DNA of 64,000 bases from Lachnospiraceae bacterium. Its GTDB lineage: Bacteria; Bacillota; Clostridia; Lachnospirales; Lachnospiraceae. The position numbers and the translations under genes are program-made. Position 1 is the stretch's first letter. The number at the start of each line of letters is the position of its first letter. Positions 17,483-27,639 of this stretch are shown in pieces. The DNA is taken from the NCBI GenBank assembly GCA_910575475.1, contig CAJTGD010000001.1, positions 239,357-303,356 of the forward strand, given 5' to 3'. The notes under the pieces are model-generated. The model was not told the DNA's origin. It did not search any database and saw nothing but the letters and a program-made list of their open reading frames with translations.

Positions 17483-18601
17483 ATGATTTCCGTGATCATC
17501 CCTGTTTACAATACAGAAAAATATCTGGACCGCTGTATCCGTTCCGTGCTAAATTCTACATATAAAGATTTTGAGGTTCTTCTGATCGACGACGGCTCCG
17601 TGGACGGCAGTCTGGAAATATGCAGAGCATACTGCAGATTGGACCGCCGCGTAAGACTCCTTACTCAGAAGCACGGAGGCGTCTCCGAGGCAAGAAACCG
17701 CGGGATACAGGAGAGCCGCGGGGAATGGCTCGTGTTTGTAGATTCTGATGATTTTATTTCTGAGGATTTTTTTGATCTGATCGCGCAGAAAAAACACCAG
17801 TCCTGTGATCTGCTGATCTTTGACTTCCTGCGCCGAAAAAAGAGAGCCGGAAATACTGCTGATCTCATGCAGTCAGTTCCGGCTCAGAATATCTGTACAT
17901 ATTCATATATTTTATCTGACGGAGTCCTTCACAAGGGCGGCATAGACCATGGAATACCCTTTAGACACGGAAAAAAAGAAAGGCTGCGTCTGCTTGGCCA
18001 TCTCCTGAACGGAACCCAGCTGACCGGGATAAGCAATATCAGCCTGTTCTCCCCTTGGGCCAAAGCTTATAAAAAGTCCGTCGCAGAACAGTTTTCGATC
18101 CGTTTCCCCGAAGATCTTGCCATCGGCGAGGATCGGATCTTTAATATAGAATATCTGCTGCATATACAGTCCTGTATGTATATCCATAAGACGGTCTACT
18201 GCCTTGAGCTGCGTCCGGATTCCGCCATGCACGGCTTTTACCCGGACTATCTGCCAAATGACCTGAGATACCAGAGGCACTTAAAAAGCAGACTGCGTAA
18301 GGGTGGGATTTTCCGCTATATTGAAAAATCATACTATAACAGCGTACTTTCCTGCATGGCTGATGTTCTGATCCGCGGCATCTTTCACCCCCACAGCCCC
18401 AGAACCCGGTGTGAAAATTACAGGCTGTGCCGTATGATGCACAGGTTTCCGATCTATCGCCGGGCTCTGAGATATAACAAAAGTACAGGCGTCCTCCCCA
18501 GGAGAGTGCTTCTATTCTGCTTCCGCGTCAAGTGCTTTCGCCTTGCCGCGCTTCTGGCGAAGGCCAGCTACAGGATCCTGGGATATCGGGAGGAATTATA
18601 G
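17483..18601 (+). CDS. GT2 glycosyltransferase between the two Pel-like loci
   Basis: 372 residues from the ATG at 17483, chosen because AAGGAGG lies six bases upstream and the fold starts at once with ISVIIPVYNTEKYLDRC. LLIDDGSVDGS and FVDSDDF (near residue 90) give the GT-A nucleotide and metal sites. The middle keeps an LAIGEDRIFNIEYLL block and the C-terminus is basic, possibly membrane-associated, as in EpsJ/WaaE-type enzymes. It is divergent from copy A and converges on the hydrolase gene of copy B with 60 bases between. It can be transcribed independently of both loci and may add a side-chain sugar to either polymer. Confidence 0.88.
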   Translation: MISVIIPVYNTEKYLDRCIRSVLNSTYKDFEVLLIDDGSVDGSLEICRAYCRLDRRVRLLTQKHGGVSEARNRGIQESRGEWLVFVDSDDFISEDFFDLIAQKKHQSCDLLIFDFLRRKKRAGNTADLMQSVPAQNICTYSYILSDGVLHKGGIDHGIPFRHGKKERLRLLGHLLNGTQLTGISNISLFSPWAKAYKKSVAEQFSIRFPEDLAIGEDRIFNIEYLLHIQSCMYIHKTVYCLELRPDSAMHGFYPDYLPNDLRYQRHLKSRLRKGGIFRYIEKSYYNSVLSCMADVLIRGIFHPHSPRTRCENYRLCRMMHRFPIYRRALRYNKSTGVLPRRVLLFCFRVKCFRLAALLAKASYRILGYREEL

Positions 18602-18661
18602 TGTTCCTGCATAGCAGTACACAAACATTTAGAAAATGCCTGGCTGATACGTTGTCTTATT

Positions 18662-21600
18662 TCATGATACTGGTTTCAGCAACGGCACTCCCGTCTTAAT
18701 TTCCGTGTTCTTTTCCTCATTTTTATTGCCTGAATTATCTCTGGCTCTTATAATAAAATAATATTCCTCCTCTGCATCCAGACCTTTCACAACAGCCTGA
18801 TATGGATAAGCATCTGACCTGCCTTCCCCATACCCTTCGCCGATTTCAGGAATCAGTTCCATACTTTGTGCATTCCGAAGATTCGGATCCTTCTTAAAGT
18901 TAAAAGGTTCTTTTTGATAATAAAGTGTATATGTCACATCATTTTTATCAGTGGCCACATCCCACCGAACAATCATTCCATTTACAATTGCTTCTGTTTC
19001 TCCAATACCAACTCGGGTAATCCATTTTTGAGTCTGTTGTATATCTGTATTATTACATACACTTCGCCACGTCGGTGGCTGATCATCTTTCATTTCTCCA
19101 TGGGCAGCCACAAAATCATTTACCAAAGTCATGGTCTTATCTGTTATGTAGTGGGAAAAGCCTGCCTCATTCCTTGCTTCATCGAGATCCTCCATAAGAG
19201 TACCCATTCCCTTATCAGATTTTCCTAACAAAGTTTCCCGCAGTTCAAGTTCCTCTGGTCCCTCTGCATATCCTAAAGACAATATTCTGAATCCATCCTC
19301 CCTGCTGGCTTCAACTGAAAGCTTAGGCATAAAAATATATTTATTTTCCAAAAAAAATGGATTATAATATAATTCATTTGGATTCGAATTCAGCATATAG
19401 CTTTCAAAAAACAGGTAATCCACATACTCCCGAGGATTATATGGGTAATATGGTGACTCTGGGTCGTAGAAAAACACCCCTCTGTTTTGTAATATTAGTT
19501 TGTCAGGATACTCTTCCTTCAGTCGTTTCATAAAACTAACAACCCCGGGTGCAGTCCACTCGAACCTGGTCTTCCCTGGTTCACCATCAGCTGTACTGGC
19601 ATTTGGCAGGCACGTATCTATCGTATCTAAAAACACCCCATCGCACCCTAGCCCACGTCCATAATCATACGTAAGTATTTCTTTTATCCCAGGTATATGA
19701 TCGGTTCCATCTATGGTCATATTATTAAGTTCGTCATACCATAGTGGATCGCCTATATTAGTAAAAGCACAATTAAAGTTCACATTCATATCCGGTTTTC
19801 CATCCAAATTATTATCATCCAGGTAATAAGACGCATAACCTGTCCCCCCTGGGGATTCTTTTCCCGAGAGATCAATCCCTTCAAATCCCACGGAATCAGA
19901 AGAACGAGGATCCACTCTGGGACCGCTTCCGTCGCCACAGAACCTCTCATCTGCCTGCATCTGCTCCGGTGTCAAGCCCTCGGTCCTTAAATCCTCTCCG
20001 ATGGAGATATATCCAAGAACATATGTTCCGCCCACTCTGATTCTCTGTATCTGTTCACGGGTAATGTTGCCTCCTTTTGGATGGAGGATTACTACTTCGT
20101 ATTGCTTCAGTGTCTCAATAATATCGTCATTTAGTTCACCATAATAAATCATATAGGAAGGAATCTTTAGTGGAATTCCTGTTTTTACCACCTTATTTTT
20201 TTCCTCATTCTGGTTAGAAGAATTGTCTTTCGCCCTTATTACAAAGTAATACCGATCACCGCCGTCCATCCCTTTAACCACAGCCTGATACGGATACGCT
20301 GATACATTTCCGTTCCCATATCCTTCTCCTACATCCGGAACAAGTTCTACACTTTCTGCCTTCTTGAGATTCGGATCCTTTTCAAAATCAAAAGGTTCCT
20401 TTTGATAATAAAGCGTATAGGATACGTCATTCTTATCAATTGCCACATCCCAGCGCACAAGAATACCGTTTTCAACTGGCTTTACCTGTCCAATTCCTAC
20501 TCTGGCTTCCGGCTCACCAACCGGCCACGTGGAAGAAGTATTATATACACTGCTCCAGACCGGTGGTAAATCATCAGTCTCGTCTTTATGTGTGATTACA
20601 AAATCATTTGCAATTGTCCGGTCCACATCTGTAATGTAATGAGAAAACCCAGCTTCGTCCTGTGCCTGTTTAATATCCTCCATGAGCAAGTCCATTCCTG
20701 CCAGAGACTTCCCACGGAGAGTTTCCTGAAGTTCAAACTCTTCTGGTCCTTCCGCATATCCCAGGGACAATATACGAAATCCATCCGGTCGTCCTGCCTC
20801 TGCTCGAAGTTTTGGAGTATAATTGTACTTATTATCTGCAAAGAATGCTTCATTGTATGCTTCCTCCGTGCCAGAATCCAGCATGTAACCTTCTACCATC
20901 AAAAAATCCACATATTCCCGTGGATTATATGTATAATGTGAAAGCTGCGGATGATAAAAAAATTTCCCTCCATTTTGTACAATAAGCTTATCCGGATATT
21001 TTTCCTTTAGTCGTTTCATAAAATCTATAACACCGGATGCAGTCCACTCGAACCGCATCTTATTTGGACTATCCTCATCTGTAAAGCTATGCGGTGCACA
21101 TGTATCAATATTATCTATAAGAATTCCATCACAACACAGTCCGCGCCCATAATCGTCTGAAAGGGTCTCCCGGATTCCCGACATCTGATCTGCTCCATCT
21201 ATCGTCATAAGATCCAAAGTATCAAACCATTCCGGATCTCCTATGTTCGTGTATGCACGGGCCGAATTCTTGTTGAAATCCGGTCTTCCGTCCAAATCAT
21301 TATCGTCTAAATAATAGGAAGCATACCCTGTGCCTCCTTTCGAGGCTTCTCCCAAAACAATATCATTTTCATCAGAAGATTTTGTACTATGTACTTTTGT
21401 CCTAGGTCCGGTTCCATTACCTGTAAATCTTTCATCCTCTAACATCTGCTCTGGAGTCATACCTGCAGTTCTGAGATCCTCCCCTACGGAAATATAGCCA
21501 AAAACCATGGTTCCTCCTGCCTGAATCTCCTGTATCTGAGCGCGTGTAATATTACCAAATCCGGGATGGACAATCACTATCTCATATTGTTTTGCCTTTT

Positions 21601-21766
21601 CAATAATATCATCATTCAGTGCTCCGTAATAAATCATATAGAATCCGTGATGTAAGGATTGGAATGATTTCTGTCCATAGAAACTCACCAAGCTAATCAC
21701 CACTACCATCACTGCTGCAAAGCCACATCTTAATATTCGTTTTTTTAAGTCCCTAAAATCTTTCAT
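18662..21766 (-). CDS. Secreted tandem GH114-like polysaccharide hydrolase with two FN3-like domains
   Basis: 1034 residues. A signal-anchor helix (about 12-30) is followed by two homologous halves, about 43-538 and 540-1034. Each half has a TIM-barrel of the endo-alpha-1,4-polygalactosaminidase (GH114) type, starting MIYYGxLNDDII and including FGYISVGEDLRT-like sequence, GTGYASYYLDD and a GxxLDxIDTC motif with the likely catalytic acids. Each barrel is followed by a beta-sandwich of about 100 residues resembling fibronectin type III (VRWDVAxDKNDV, YYFxIRAxDNS). The PelA hydrolase domain belongs to the related GH166 family and cuts GalNAc-rich Pel, so this gene is the obvious hydrolase of copy B. 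It is the last gene of the locus. Duplication inside one gene is unusual for the family. Confidence 0.85.
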   Translation of the reverse strand: MKDFRDLKKRILRCGFAAVMVVVISLVSFYGQKSFQSLHHGFYMIYYGALNDDIIEKAKQYEIVIVHPGFGNITRAQIQEIQAGGTMVFGYISVGEDLRTAGMTPEQMLEDERFTGNGTGPRTKVHSTKSSDENDIVLGEASKGGTGYASYYLDDNDLDGRPDFNKNSARAYTNIGDPEWFDTLDLMTIDGADQMSGIRETLSDDYGRGLCCDGILIDNIDTCAPHSFTDEDSPNKMRFEWTASGVIDFMKRLKEKYPDKLIVQNGGKFFYHPQLSHYTYNPREYVDFLMVEGYMLDSGTEEAYNEAFFADNKYNYTPKLRAEAGRPDGFRILSLGYAEGPEEFELQETLRGKSLAGMDLLMEDIKQAQDEAGFSHYITDVDRTIANDFVITHKDETDDLPPVWSSVYNTSSTWPVGEPEARVGIGQVKPVENGILVRWDVAIDKNDVSYTLYYQKEPFDFEKDPNLKKAESVELVPDVGEGYGNGNVSAYPYQAVVKGMDGGDRYYFVIRAKDNSSNQNEEKNKVVKTGIPLKIPSYMIYYGELNDDIIETLKQYEVVILHPKGGNITREQIQRIRVGGTYVLGYISIGEDLRTEGLTPEQMQADERFCGDGSGPRVDPRSSDSVGFEGIDLSGKESPGGTGYASYYLDDNNLDGKPDMNVNFNCAFTNIGDPLWYDELNNMTIDGTDHIPGIKEILTYDYGRGLGCDGVFLDTIDTCLPNASTADGEPGKTRFEWTAPGVVSFMKRLKEEYPDKLILQNRGVFFYDPESPYYPYNPREYVDYLFFESYMLNSNPNELYYNPFFLENKYIFMPKLSVEASREDGFRILSLGYAEGPEELELRETLLGKSDKGMGTLMEDLDEARNEAGFSHYITDKTMTLVNDFVAAHGEMKDDQPPTWRSVCNNTDIQQTQKWITRVGIGETEAIVNGMIVRWDVATDKNDVTYTLYYQKEPFNFKKDPNLRNAQSMELIPEIGEGYGEGRSDAYPYQAVVKGLDAEEEYYFIIRARDNSGNKNEEKNTEIKTGVPLLKPVS

Positions 21767-21784
21767 CTATTCTCAATACCTTTT

Positions 21785-22633
21785 CTATTCATCCTTTTGC
21801 ACATATATATTCCAAGTTCCATTCTCATTCGTTCCGACTACGATATAACCATATTGTGATATATAAGATTTCATTTGTTCCGGCATCCTTTCATAATTGT
21901 CTCCCACGATCACTTTAGGTGGTCTTTCTTCCAGTTCTCTATAATATTCTTCCATCATAGATTGTTCTATATAACATGCACTTTGGTATGAATAGTAAGA
22001 ACTCGATAGCCTGTCTGAAAGTAAATATACTGCATTCCAATTTCCACAAACTGAAATTCTGTCTTCCTGGGATGAATTCGCTTTGACAGTCTCGCTGATA
22101 TACAACAATTCCTCTGAAAAATCCCTCTCACTGCTCTGAGCCAATATTCCATTCAGCCCATTCAACCAAACAGGAGCTGCAACTATACATGTTAGATATA
22201 AAGTTCCAAATCGAATATTCATACTCTCCGATACTTGTATACTCTTCGACTCCCCTAAAAATTTTGCAATCGGATATGTTATCATAGGAATAAAAATCAT
22301 ACCATAATGCATATAAGTATTTCCAGACATTGATACAGACAAAAATGTTATAAACATATAAATCATATACAAAATATCAAAATATAAATGCCTTCTTACT
22401 GCAAGATAAATTACAATACCCGATGAAAGCAAAACCATAGCTTCATTAAAAAAATGTATAAAGGAATATTGCCATCTGTTTTCTCCCCCAAAGTGTGTAC
22501 TATACAGTATGTTGTATTTTATATAGCAATCTATAAAACTATCAAATGCACTATTTAGCATAAGCCAAATTATTATTGGTATTGTTAGGATCAAACACCC
22601 TGTAAGCAGGCATAATAATATAGAGCGTCTCAT
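21785..22633 (-). pseudogene. C-terminal remnant of a polytopic membrane glycosyltransferase
   Basis: A frame of about 282 residues from the first in-frame ATG at 22633; the frame opens at a TTG at 22684 that has no ribosome site. Six or so hydrophobic helices occupy the first two thirds, and a soluble tail follows with VCGNWNAVYLLSDRL and a PPKVIVGDN block. This is how the second half of GT-C/GT39-type transferases looks (last helices plus a periplasmic-type domain); the N-terminal half with the catalytic Asp residues is absent. Only 80 bases separate it from the pyruvyltransferase gene. The region is AT-rich compared with the rest of copy B. A truncated, probably non-functional gene is the best reading, though a short functional membrane protein is not excluded. 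Confidence 0.5.
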
Positions 22634-22765
22634 CACTGTATTCTGTATGCATTTAATGAATTCCCCTCTCCTATAACATCCCAAAGATAAAAATACCTGT
22701 AAAAAGTTTATAAAACATCAATTGCTTATTGTTCAATTAACTGCTATGAATTATGAGCAAATTTC

Positions 22766-23893
22766 TCATTTAATACCCTCACAATTTTCTTGAATAAACT
22801 TAAACGAAAGCTCTTTCTCTCTCTCAAGAAGTTGTTTCACATATTTCCAATCAATTTTAGACATCATAAGCTCTTTTGTTGAAAGCTTTCCCACTCTTAT
22901 CAAACGACTATCTAAATGAATTTTTTTCAGAAAATCTTCAATACGAGCATTTTTACTACTATGACTAAATACTATAAATTGTTTTTCCAACAAAACAGAA
23001 AAAACCATACCATGAAAGGAATTTGTAACTACATAACTTGCATTTTTAAAATAGCCTATAAATTCTGATGGTCCTCCATCCATTTTTATATCTATCCAAT
23101 TCTCTTTCTGTCCTGGCCATGGCACTGATAATTGAATGACTTTCCTTTGCAACTCAATGGAAAGTTCATGTAAATATTGAACCATTTGTTCATTATACTC
23201 CGTATAAATAAACAAAATATATCCCCGTTTATCTGGTAGTTTTCCTAATCTTTCCCATTCTTTCCGATCCAATAATAAAGTTGGATCCAAAACATCTGTT
23301 ATATTTCTATTTAAAATTTTTCCCAGCAAGGGAACCGCACTTATTTCACGTAGAGAAATAGCAGTAAAATTCCTATTTACTGCAGTTTTTAAGTCTAAGA
23401 GGTATTTATCTGATATCATATTTCCACCAAAACTAGCTCCATATGATACAAACTTACAATTGCCGTTTTTTTTAATCTTTCCAATATAAGCGTCGTCCAA
23501 GCCAAATGTTATTTCTGGATTCCATACCTGATCACTTCCTACAAACACACATGAATACTTTTCTAAAGAAATTCTATCTACTCGCCTTATTACTGGTTCA
23601 CTTGTCAAATAAACGCGCCTAAACCTCCTCATATTCTTTCTTCTTTTCAAAAAACAAAAAAAATTAGATAAATTTCTCTTAAAAGCATACAAAGCAAAAC
23701 AGTATTTTAGCTTTCCTGCGTCCTGTCTGGCCACAACAGGACATAACCAATATCTTCCAGTAAATTTTATGGGGGCATAAGGTACTATTTTTACTTTATC
23801 ACCCTGTGATTTTTCTATATAATGTTTAAGTGCATATGCCTGAAGCATAGCTCCATAGTCATCTGCCCAATGAAATGTTAATATTCCAATCAT
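22766..23893 (-). CDS. Polysaccharide pyruvyltransferase
   Basis: 375 residues with the same order of motifs as the second half of the copy A fusion: IGILTFHWADDYGAMLQAY at the start, VFVGSDQVWNPEITFG, ISLREISAVP, ITDVLDPTLLL and YVVTNSFHGMVFSVLLEK. The family transfers pyruvate from phosphoenolpyruvate onto a sugar as a ketal. It starts at an ATG at 23893, 134 bases after the preceding GT2 frame. Its base composition is clearly more AT-rich than pelF, pelG and pelD of the same locus, suggesting it came separately, although it is in the same position as the fused domain in copy A. Confidence 0.9.
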   Translation of the reverse strand: MIGILTFHWADDYGAMLQAYALKHYIEKSQGDKVKIVPYAPIKFTGRYWLCPVVARQDAGKLKYCFALYAFKRNLSNFFCFLKRRKNMRRFRRVYLTSEPVIRRVDRISLEKYSCVFVGSDQVWNPEITFGLDDAYIGKIKKNGNCKFVSYGASFGGNMISDKYLLDLKTAVNRNFTAISLREISAVPLLGKILNRNITDVLDPTLLLDRKEWERLGKLPDKRGYILFIYTEYNEQMVQYLHELSIELQRKVIQLSVPWPGQKENWIDIKMDGGPSEFIGYFKNASYVVTNSFHGMVFSVLLEKQFIVFSHSSKNARIEDFLKKIHLDSRLIRVGKLSTKELMMSKIDWKYVKQLLEREKELSFKFIQENCEGIK

Positions 23894-24026
23894 TAATCGT
23901 CTCCATCGCTTTTACCAATCTTACGGCATTTTGTCTTTTTATATTCCTTCCATTCTCATTCCCGAAATTTCTGCAACATTTTCCACACTTTCTCCCTCTT
24001 TATTTTAAACAATACGTAAATCCTTT

Positions 24027-25027
24027 TTATACATATGTTCTACATATTTTCTGCTTCACTACCCACATCGCCCTAATCGGAGAAATCGAACATCCTATCA
24101 GCAAACTGAAAAATAGTCCTTTTGTCCCTCCTGGAAGTTTTCTATACACCGGATTTCTCATTTCCAAAAGCATCCTTTTTTTTAAATATCTGCTGTTTTC
24201 CTGATCCTTATTGTTCTTCATTACTAAATAAGCCGACAGAATAGTCCACACAATCGTTCTTTCCCACTTCAATACCCATTCTCGATGTCCAGCTTTATAT
24301 TCCTGATTCCTAATCCGCTCATAAACCTTCAGCTTCTGACGGATCATGCCAATATCATTAGAATGCGACAAGCTATTCGAACGTATCCGGTAATAGTACC
24401 ATTCCATGTCTGTATAAACCATTTTGACCTGCTTGCGGCAAAATTCATACATAAACATTGTATCTTCTGCGCTTTTTAGTCCCTGACAAAATCTTTGTCC
24501 TTTTATATTATCCCGAAATATGAGTTTTCCCCAGACACACATCAATTCCCGTTCTAACTTTATATGAAAACATTCTTCTGACTCCCGCCTTTCCGGTATT
24601 ATCCATTGGCTCCTTTTATCTTTTACTGAATCCTTACAAAGTCTTTCTTCCATCTGCCGATCATTAACTCTTACATAACTGCAGAATACCAGCCCTGCCT
24701 GAAATCTCTCTGCCCGTCTGATCAGCTCTTCAATCAGTATTGGATGGATTGCATCGTCACTGTCAAGAAAAAAATATATTCTCCAACAGCAGCTTCAATC
24801 CCTCTATTTCTTGCCGCCGATACTCCCTGATTATTCTGTGTCAATATCCGAATTCTGTCATCAATACGGCTAAGATCTTCACATACTTTTAAACTCCGAT
24901 CCGTCGATCCGTCATCAATCACAAGAATCTCCAGATTGCTCCAGGTCTGTAAGATGACAGACTGGATACACTGACGGATATACGGCTCTGCACTGTACAT
25001 CGGAATGATTACTGATACCTTTTTCAT
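24027..25027 (-). pseudogene. GT2 glycosyltransferase interrupted by a one-base frameshift
   Basis: The start is the ATG at 25027, overlapping the stop of the GT4 gene (ATGA). The first 87 codons read MKKVSVIIPMYS, VIDDGSTDRS and AVGEYIFFL, then the frame leaves at a run of seven T's on the coding strand (24768-24774). With one more T the protein would continue with DSDDAIHPILIEEL, the same motif as in the copy A fusion protein, and on to 24027. The span of 1001 bases is one short of a whole number of codons. The C-terminal half holds the GT2 helices and a GLKSAEDTMFMYEF block. Because the damage is in the metal-binding motif, the gene as written makes no active enzyme. Homopolymer slippage or a sequencing error would each explain it. 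Confidence 0.75.
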
Positions 25028-26112
25028 ACTCCCAGCAACGTCTCCCATTGGTCCAATATCAATTCTTTATGAAACCGCATCACTGTCTTGGCTGCCTGCG
25101 CGCCCATCCTTTTGCGTAACGCCTCATCCTTCATAAACAACTCCATTTTTTCTGTAAATATTTCTATATTCCTAGCTTCTACTAAATATCCATTTACTCC
25201 ATCTATTACAATTTCTTTCGGTCCCGCTTTACAGTCATAGCTTACCACTGGCAGGCAAAAATACATCGCTTCGAGCAGAACCATCCCAAATCCTTCATTT
25301 CTAGACGGAAATGCCAGGAATGCCGCTTTCTCATAATATTTTTCAATATCTCTCACGTTTCCTATAAACTGTATTCTTTCAAGTCTCGCTGCTTTCACCT
25401 TTTTTTCCAGCTTCTCTCTGTCCATTCCTTCGCCTGCGATTATAACTGACCACTGCGGATATCTGGATTCCAATCGTCGCCAACTGTCTATCAACAGATC
25501 AAACCCTTTTGACTCGGTAAGCCTTCCCGCCGCAAAAATCACCGGTTGCTCCACTTGTTTTGAGAAAGTACCTGTAAAGGGAAGCGGATCATAAATCCGA
25601 GTGATATCGCATCTTAATCTCAACTTTTTCTCATAATGGCCTTTATCCGCATCTGTCAAAACCACCAGCTGATTCGAATACCTTGCCACCACTCTCCTCA
25701 CAATCTTCCGCAAAAAGTTGTTTCTTTCAAAATGAAAATAATAATGGAAATGCTCCCAGGAAATCCAATGCAAATCCGGCATCTGCCATTTCATGAAGAT
25801 GGAATAACATGCCAGAATAATATCCACATCCACCAGAAAATCCGGCTTTTCCCGGTCAAAAAGCGCCGCCAGATATCGAAGATTCCCCAAAATCCCGGAC
25901 TGCTTCCTTTCTTTTTCCACCCAATAGACCGGAATCCTGTCATGCAGGGAAAAGACCGTCTGTCCGTCTCCCCACAGGCTAATCACAGATACCATAAATC
26001 CCCGGTCTGACAGTCCGTTCGCTATGACAGACAACACTCTTTCCGTTCCGCCGGAATGGCTCATATTTCCTATAAAAAACATTATTTTATTGTGTTCTAC
26101 TTCTGCTGTCAC
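25024..26112 (-). CDS. GT4-family glycosyltransferase
   Basis: 362 residues, GTG start at 26112 behind GGAGG. The N-terminal MFFIGNMSHSGGTERVLSVIANGL block is typical of GT4 enzymes such as amylovoran or galacturonan GTs. The C-terminal domain has FAAGRLTESKGFDLLIDSW, VIIAGEGMDREKL and FPSRNEGFGMVLLEAMYF with the E-x7-E motif. It probably transfers one sugar of the copy B repeat unit. It overlaps the next gene by four bases and follows the DUF4832 gene by 24 bases, so it is inside the long copy B operon. Confidence 0.88.
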   Translation of the reverse strand: MTAEVEHNKIMFFIGNMSHSGGTERVLSVIANGLSDRGFMVSVISLWGDGQTVFSLHDRIPVYWVEKERKQSGILGNLRYLAALFDREKPDFLVDVDIILACYSIFMKWQMPDLHWISWEHFHYYFHFERNNFLRKIVRRVVARYSNQLVVLTDADKGHYEKKLRLRCDITRIYDPLPFTGTFSKQVEQPVIFAAGRLTESKGFDLLIDSWRRLESRYPQWSVIIAGEGMDREKLEKKVKAARLERIQFIGNVRDIEKYYEKAAFLAFPSRNEGFGMVLLEAMYFCLPVVSYDCKAGPKEIVIDGVNGYLVEARNIEIFTEKMELFMKDEALRKRMGAQAAKTVMRFHKELILDQWETLLGV

Positions 26113-26136
26113 TCTATTCTATCCTCCCCGTTTCCC

Positions 26137-27639
26137 TCACTTTTCGGACAAACTGTTCCTGTAATGCAAGCCTATTTTTCCAATGTAATATCCATATTCC
26201 CTCTCCTCTTGCTCATTTGCCATCTGAATGGATTCTCCTGTATCTGGGTCCTCCATTCGAAAGTATACTTCATAATCTCCACGCCCTAGATCTTCCAGTG
26301 ATATCCTTGCATAAGCCGTCTGTACTGCACTTGCTTCCTCTGCCCCCACCAGCTTTCGTATATCACATATCATATCTACAGGCGGCTTCTGTCCATCCAT
26401 CTTACTGTATAAGATTATTTTCATCCTAGGTTCTTTATATATCGGTGCAAATCCCACATTTCTTAGATCAACAGATACTTCAATACAGTTCCTTTTTAAA
26501 TCATGCTTCAGCTTTGTATCTGCGATAAGCAGTCTGTATCCCAAATGCCGTTCAATATAACTATAGCCATCCATTCCATAAAAGCAGTCGTCTCCTTCCC
26601 ATACATCATTCTTCCATTTGCTCATAACAGTCTGGTCATAGTCTCTGTTCAGATATGTGATACGTCTTTCTTTGAGTCCTTCTACCGCATTTACAAAATC
26701 ATTACCTGGGTTGCTGGTAATAACTTCACCGCCATTAGGCACTATACGGCACAAATCCTTTTGAAAATCCAATTCCTCCTGAGGCTTTTTTCTCTGAAGC
26801 GGGTCTTCCCCGACAACATTCTCCGGCTTGTACGTGCCGTAATCACTCCCATTACCAAGTATCCCGTCATTAAACAGGCATAGCCTTCCTTCTAAAGCCT
26901 CAGACAACGTTTCTGAATTCATGATGCGGCGCCATTGTGCTGGGGTGCGAACACCAAGATAGGTCGCTGGATTGGTAACAGCCATTAATTGTTCAGCCAA
27001 CTGCTGTATATCCTGATCTGTATCATAGCGAGTGCCGTTCATTTCCCCCCAGTTACCCGTAAAAAGCCCCTGTACAATAAAAATATCCCTGTCAGTCTTC
27101 TTCAGAATCGGTTCCAGTTGCTGCATATGCTGCAGAATGATATCCAGACTTGGAGGTTCATGCAGTTCTCCCTGCCCATCTACATCATACAAAAACCGGA
27201 CAATCAACTGTCTATCCAAAGCCTCTGCCATGCAAAACAACGCTTCAATATCATCAAGCCCCTTTTCACTGATCGGTCCTTCCCGATACTCTTGCAGGCA
27301 GATTTGTATTTGTATCAGTTCCGTTTCCTTTCTATTATAAAATTTTTCATTTATAAAATGTTGATAATCTGTTTCTTCCTCTCTAATCACAAAAGTATAT
27401 AGACAATAAAACCCTCTGTTCGGATTGTTCACCTCCTTAGAAGATTCTGTAAACAAAACATTCTCCAAATCCACCTGCAGCCGCATACCCTTCCATACAA
27501 AAATGCACCCAGACAGTACTGCAATCGTCAGAATAAAACGAACGATCAGCAATCCATTCTTCACACGCCACTCCATGCTATGTGTTTGAAATATCTTATC
27601 AACTGTCATCTTCCTGCTTGGTTTCTGCCTATTCCACAT
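26137..27639 (-). CDS. DUF4832 (DUF4874/DUF4832) membrane-anchored protein, copy B
   Basis: About 500 residues from the ATG at 27639; it has one membrane anchor near residues 30-48. It keeps the blocks of the copy A protein: NPNRGFYCLYT, IVRFLYDVDG, VQGLFTGNWGEMNGTRYD, VPNGGEVITSNPGNDF and FYGMDGYSYIERHLGYR. The WGE-type acidic residue inside a predicted barrel suggests a hydrolase-like fold. Here it is in the operon, co-directional, and overlaps the end of the large membrane protein gene by 11 bases, whereas in copy A it is divergent. A role outside the membrane in trimming or binding the polymer is possible, not shown. Confidence 0.75.
   Translation of the reverse strand: MWNRQKPSRKMTVDKIFQTHSMEWRVKNGLLIVRFILTIAVLSGCIFVWKGMRLQVDLENVLFTESSKEVNNPNRGFYCLYTFVIREEETDYQHFINEKFYNRKETELIQIQICLQEYREGPISEKGLDDIEALFCMAEALDRQLIVRFLYDVDGQGELHEPPSLDIILQHMQQLEPILKKTDRDIFIVQGLFTGNWGEMNGTRYDTDQDIQQLAEQLMAVTNPATYLGVRTPAQWRRIMNSETLSEALEGRLCLFNDGILGNGSDYGTYKPENVVGEDPLQRKKPQEELDFQKDLCRIVPNGGEVITSNPGNDFVNAVEGLKERRITYLNRDYDQTVMSKWKNDVWEGDDCFYGMDGYSYIERHLGYRLLIADTKLKHDLKRNCIEVSVDLRNVGFAPIYKEPRMKIILYSKMDGQKPPVDMICDIRKLVGAEEASAVQTAYARISLEDLGRGDYEVYFRMEDPDTGESIQMANEQEEREYGYYIGKIGLHYRNSLSEK

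Noticed and set aside
19000..21700. Long direct repeats inside the hydrolase gene as a possible CRISPR or satellite array
   Set aside because: The repeat units are about 1.5 kb, coding and diverged; this is domain duplication.
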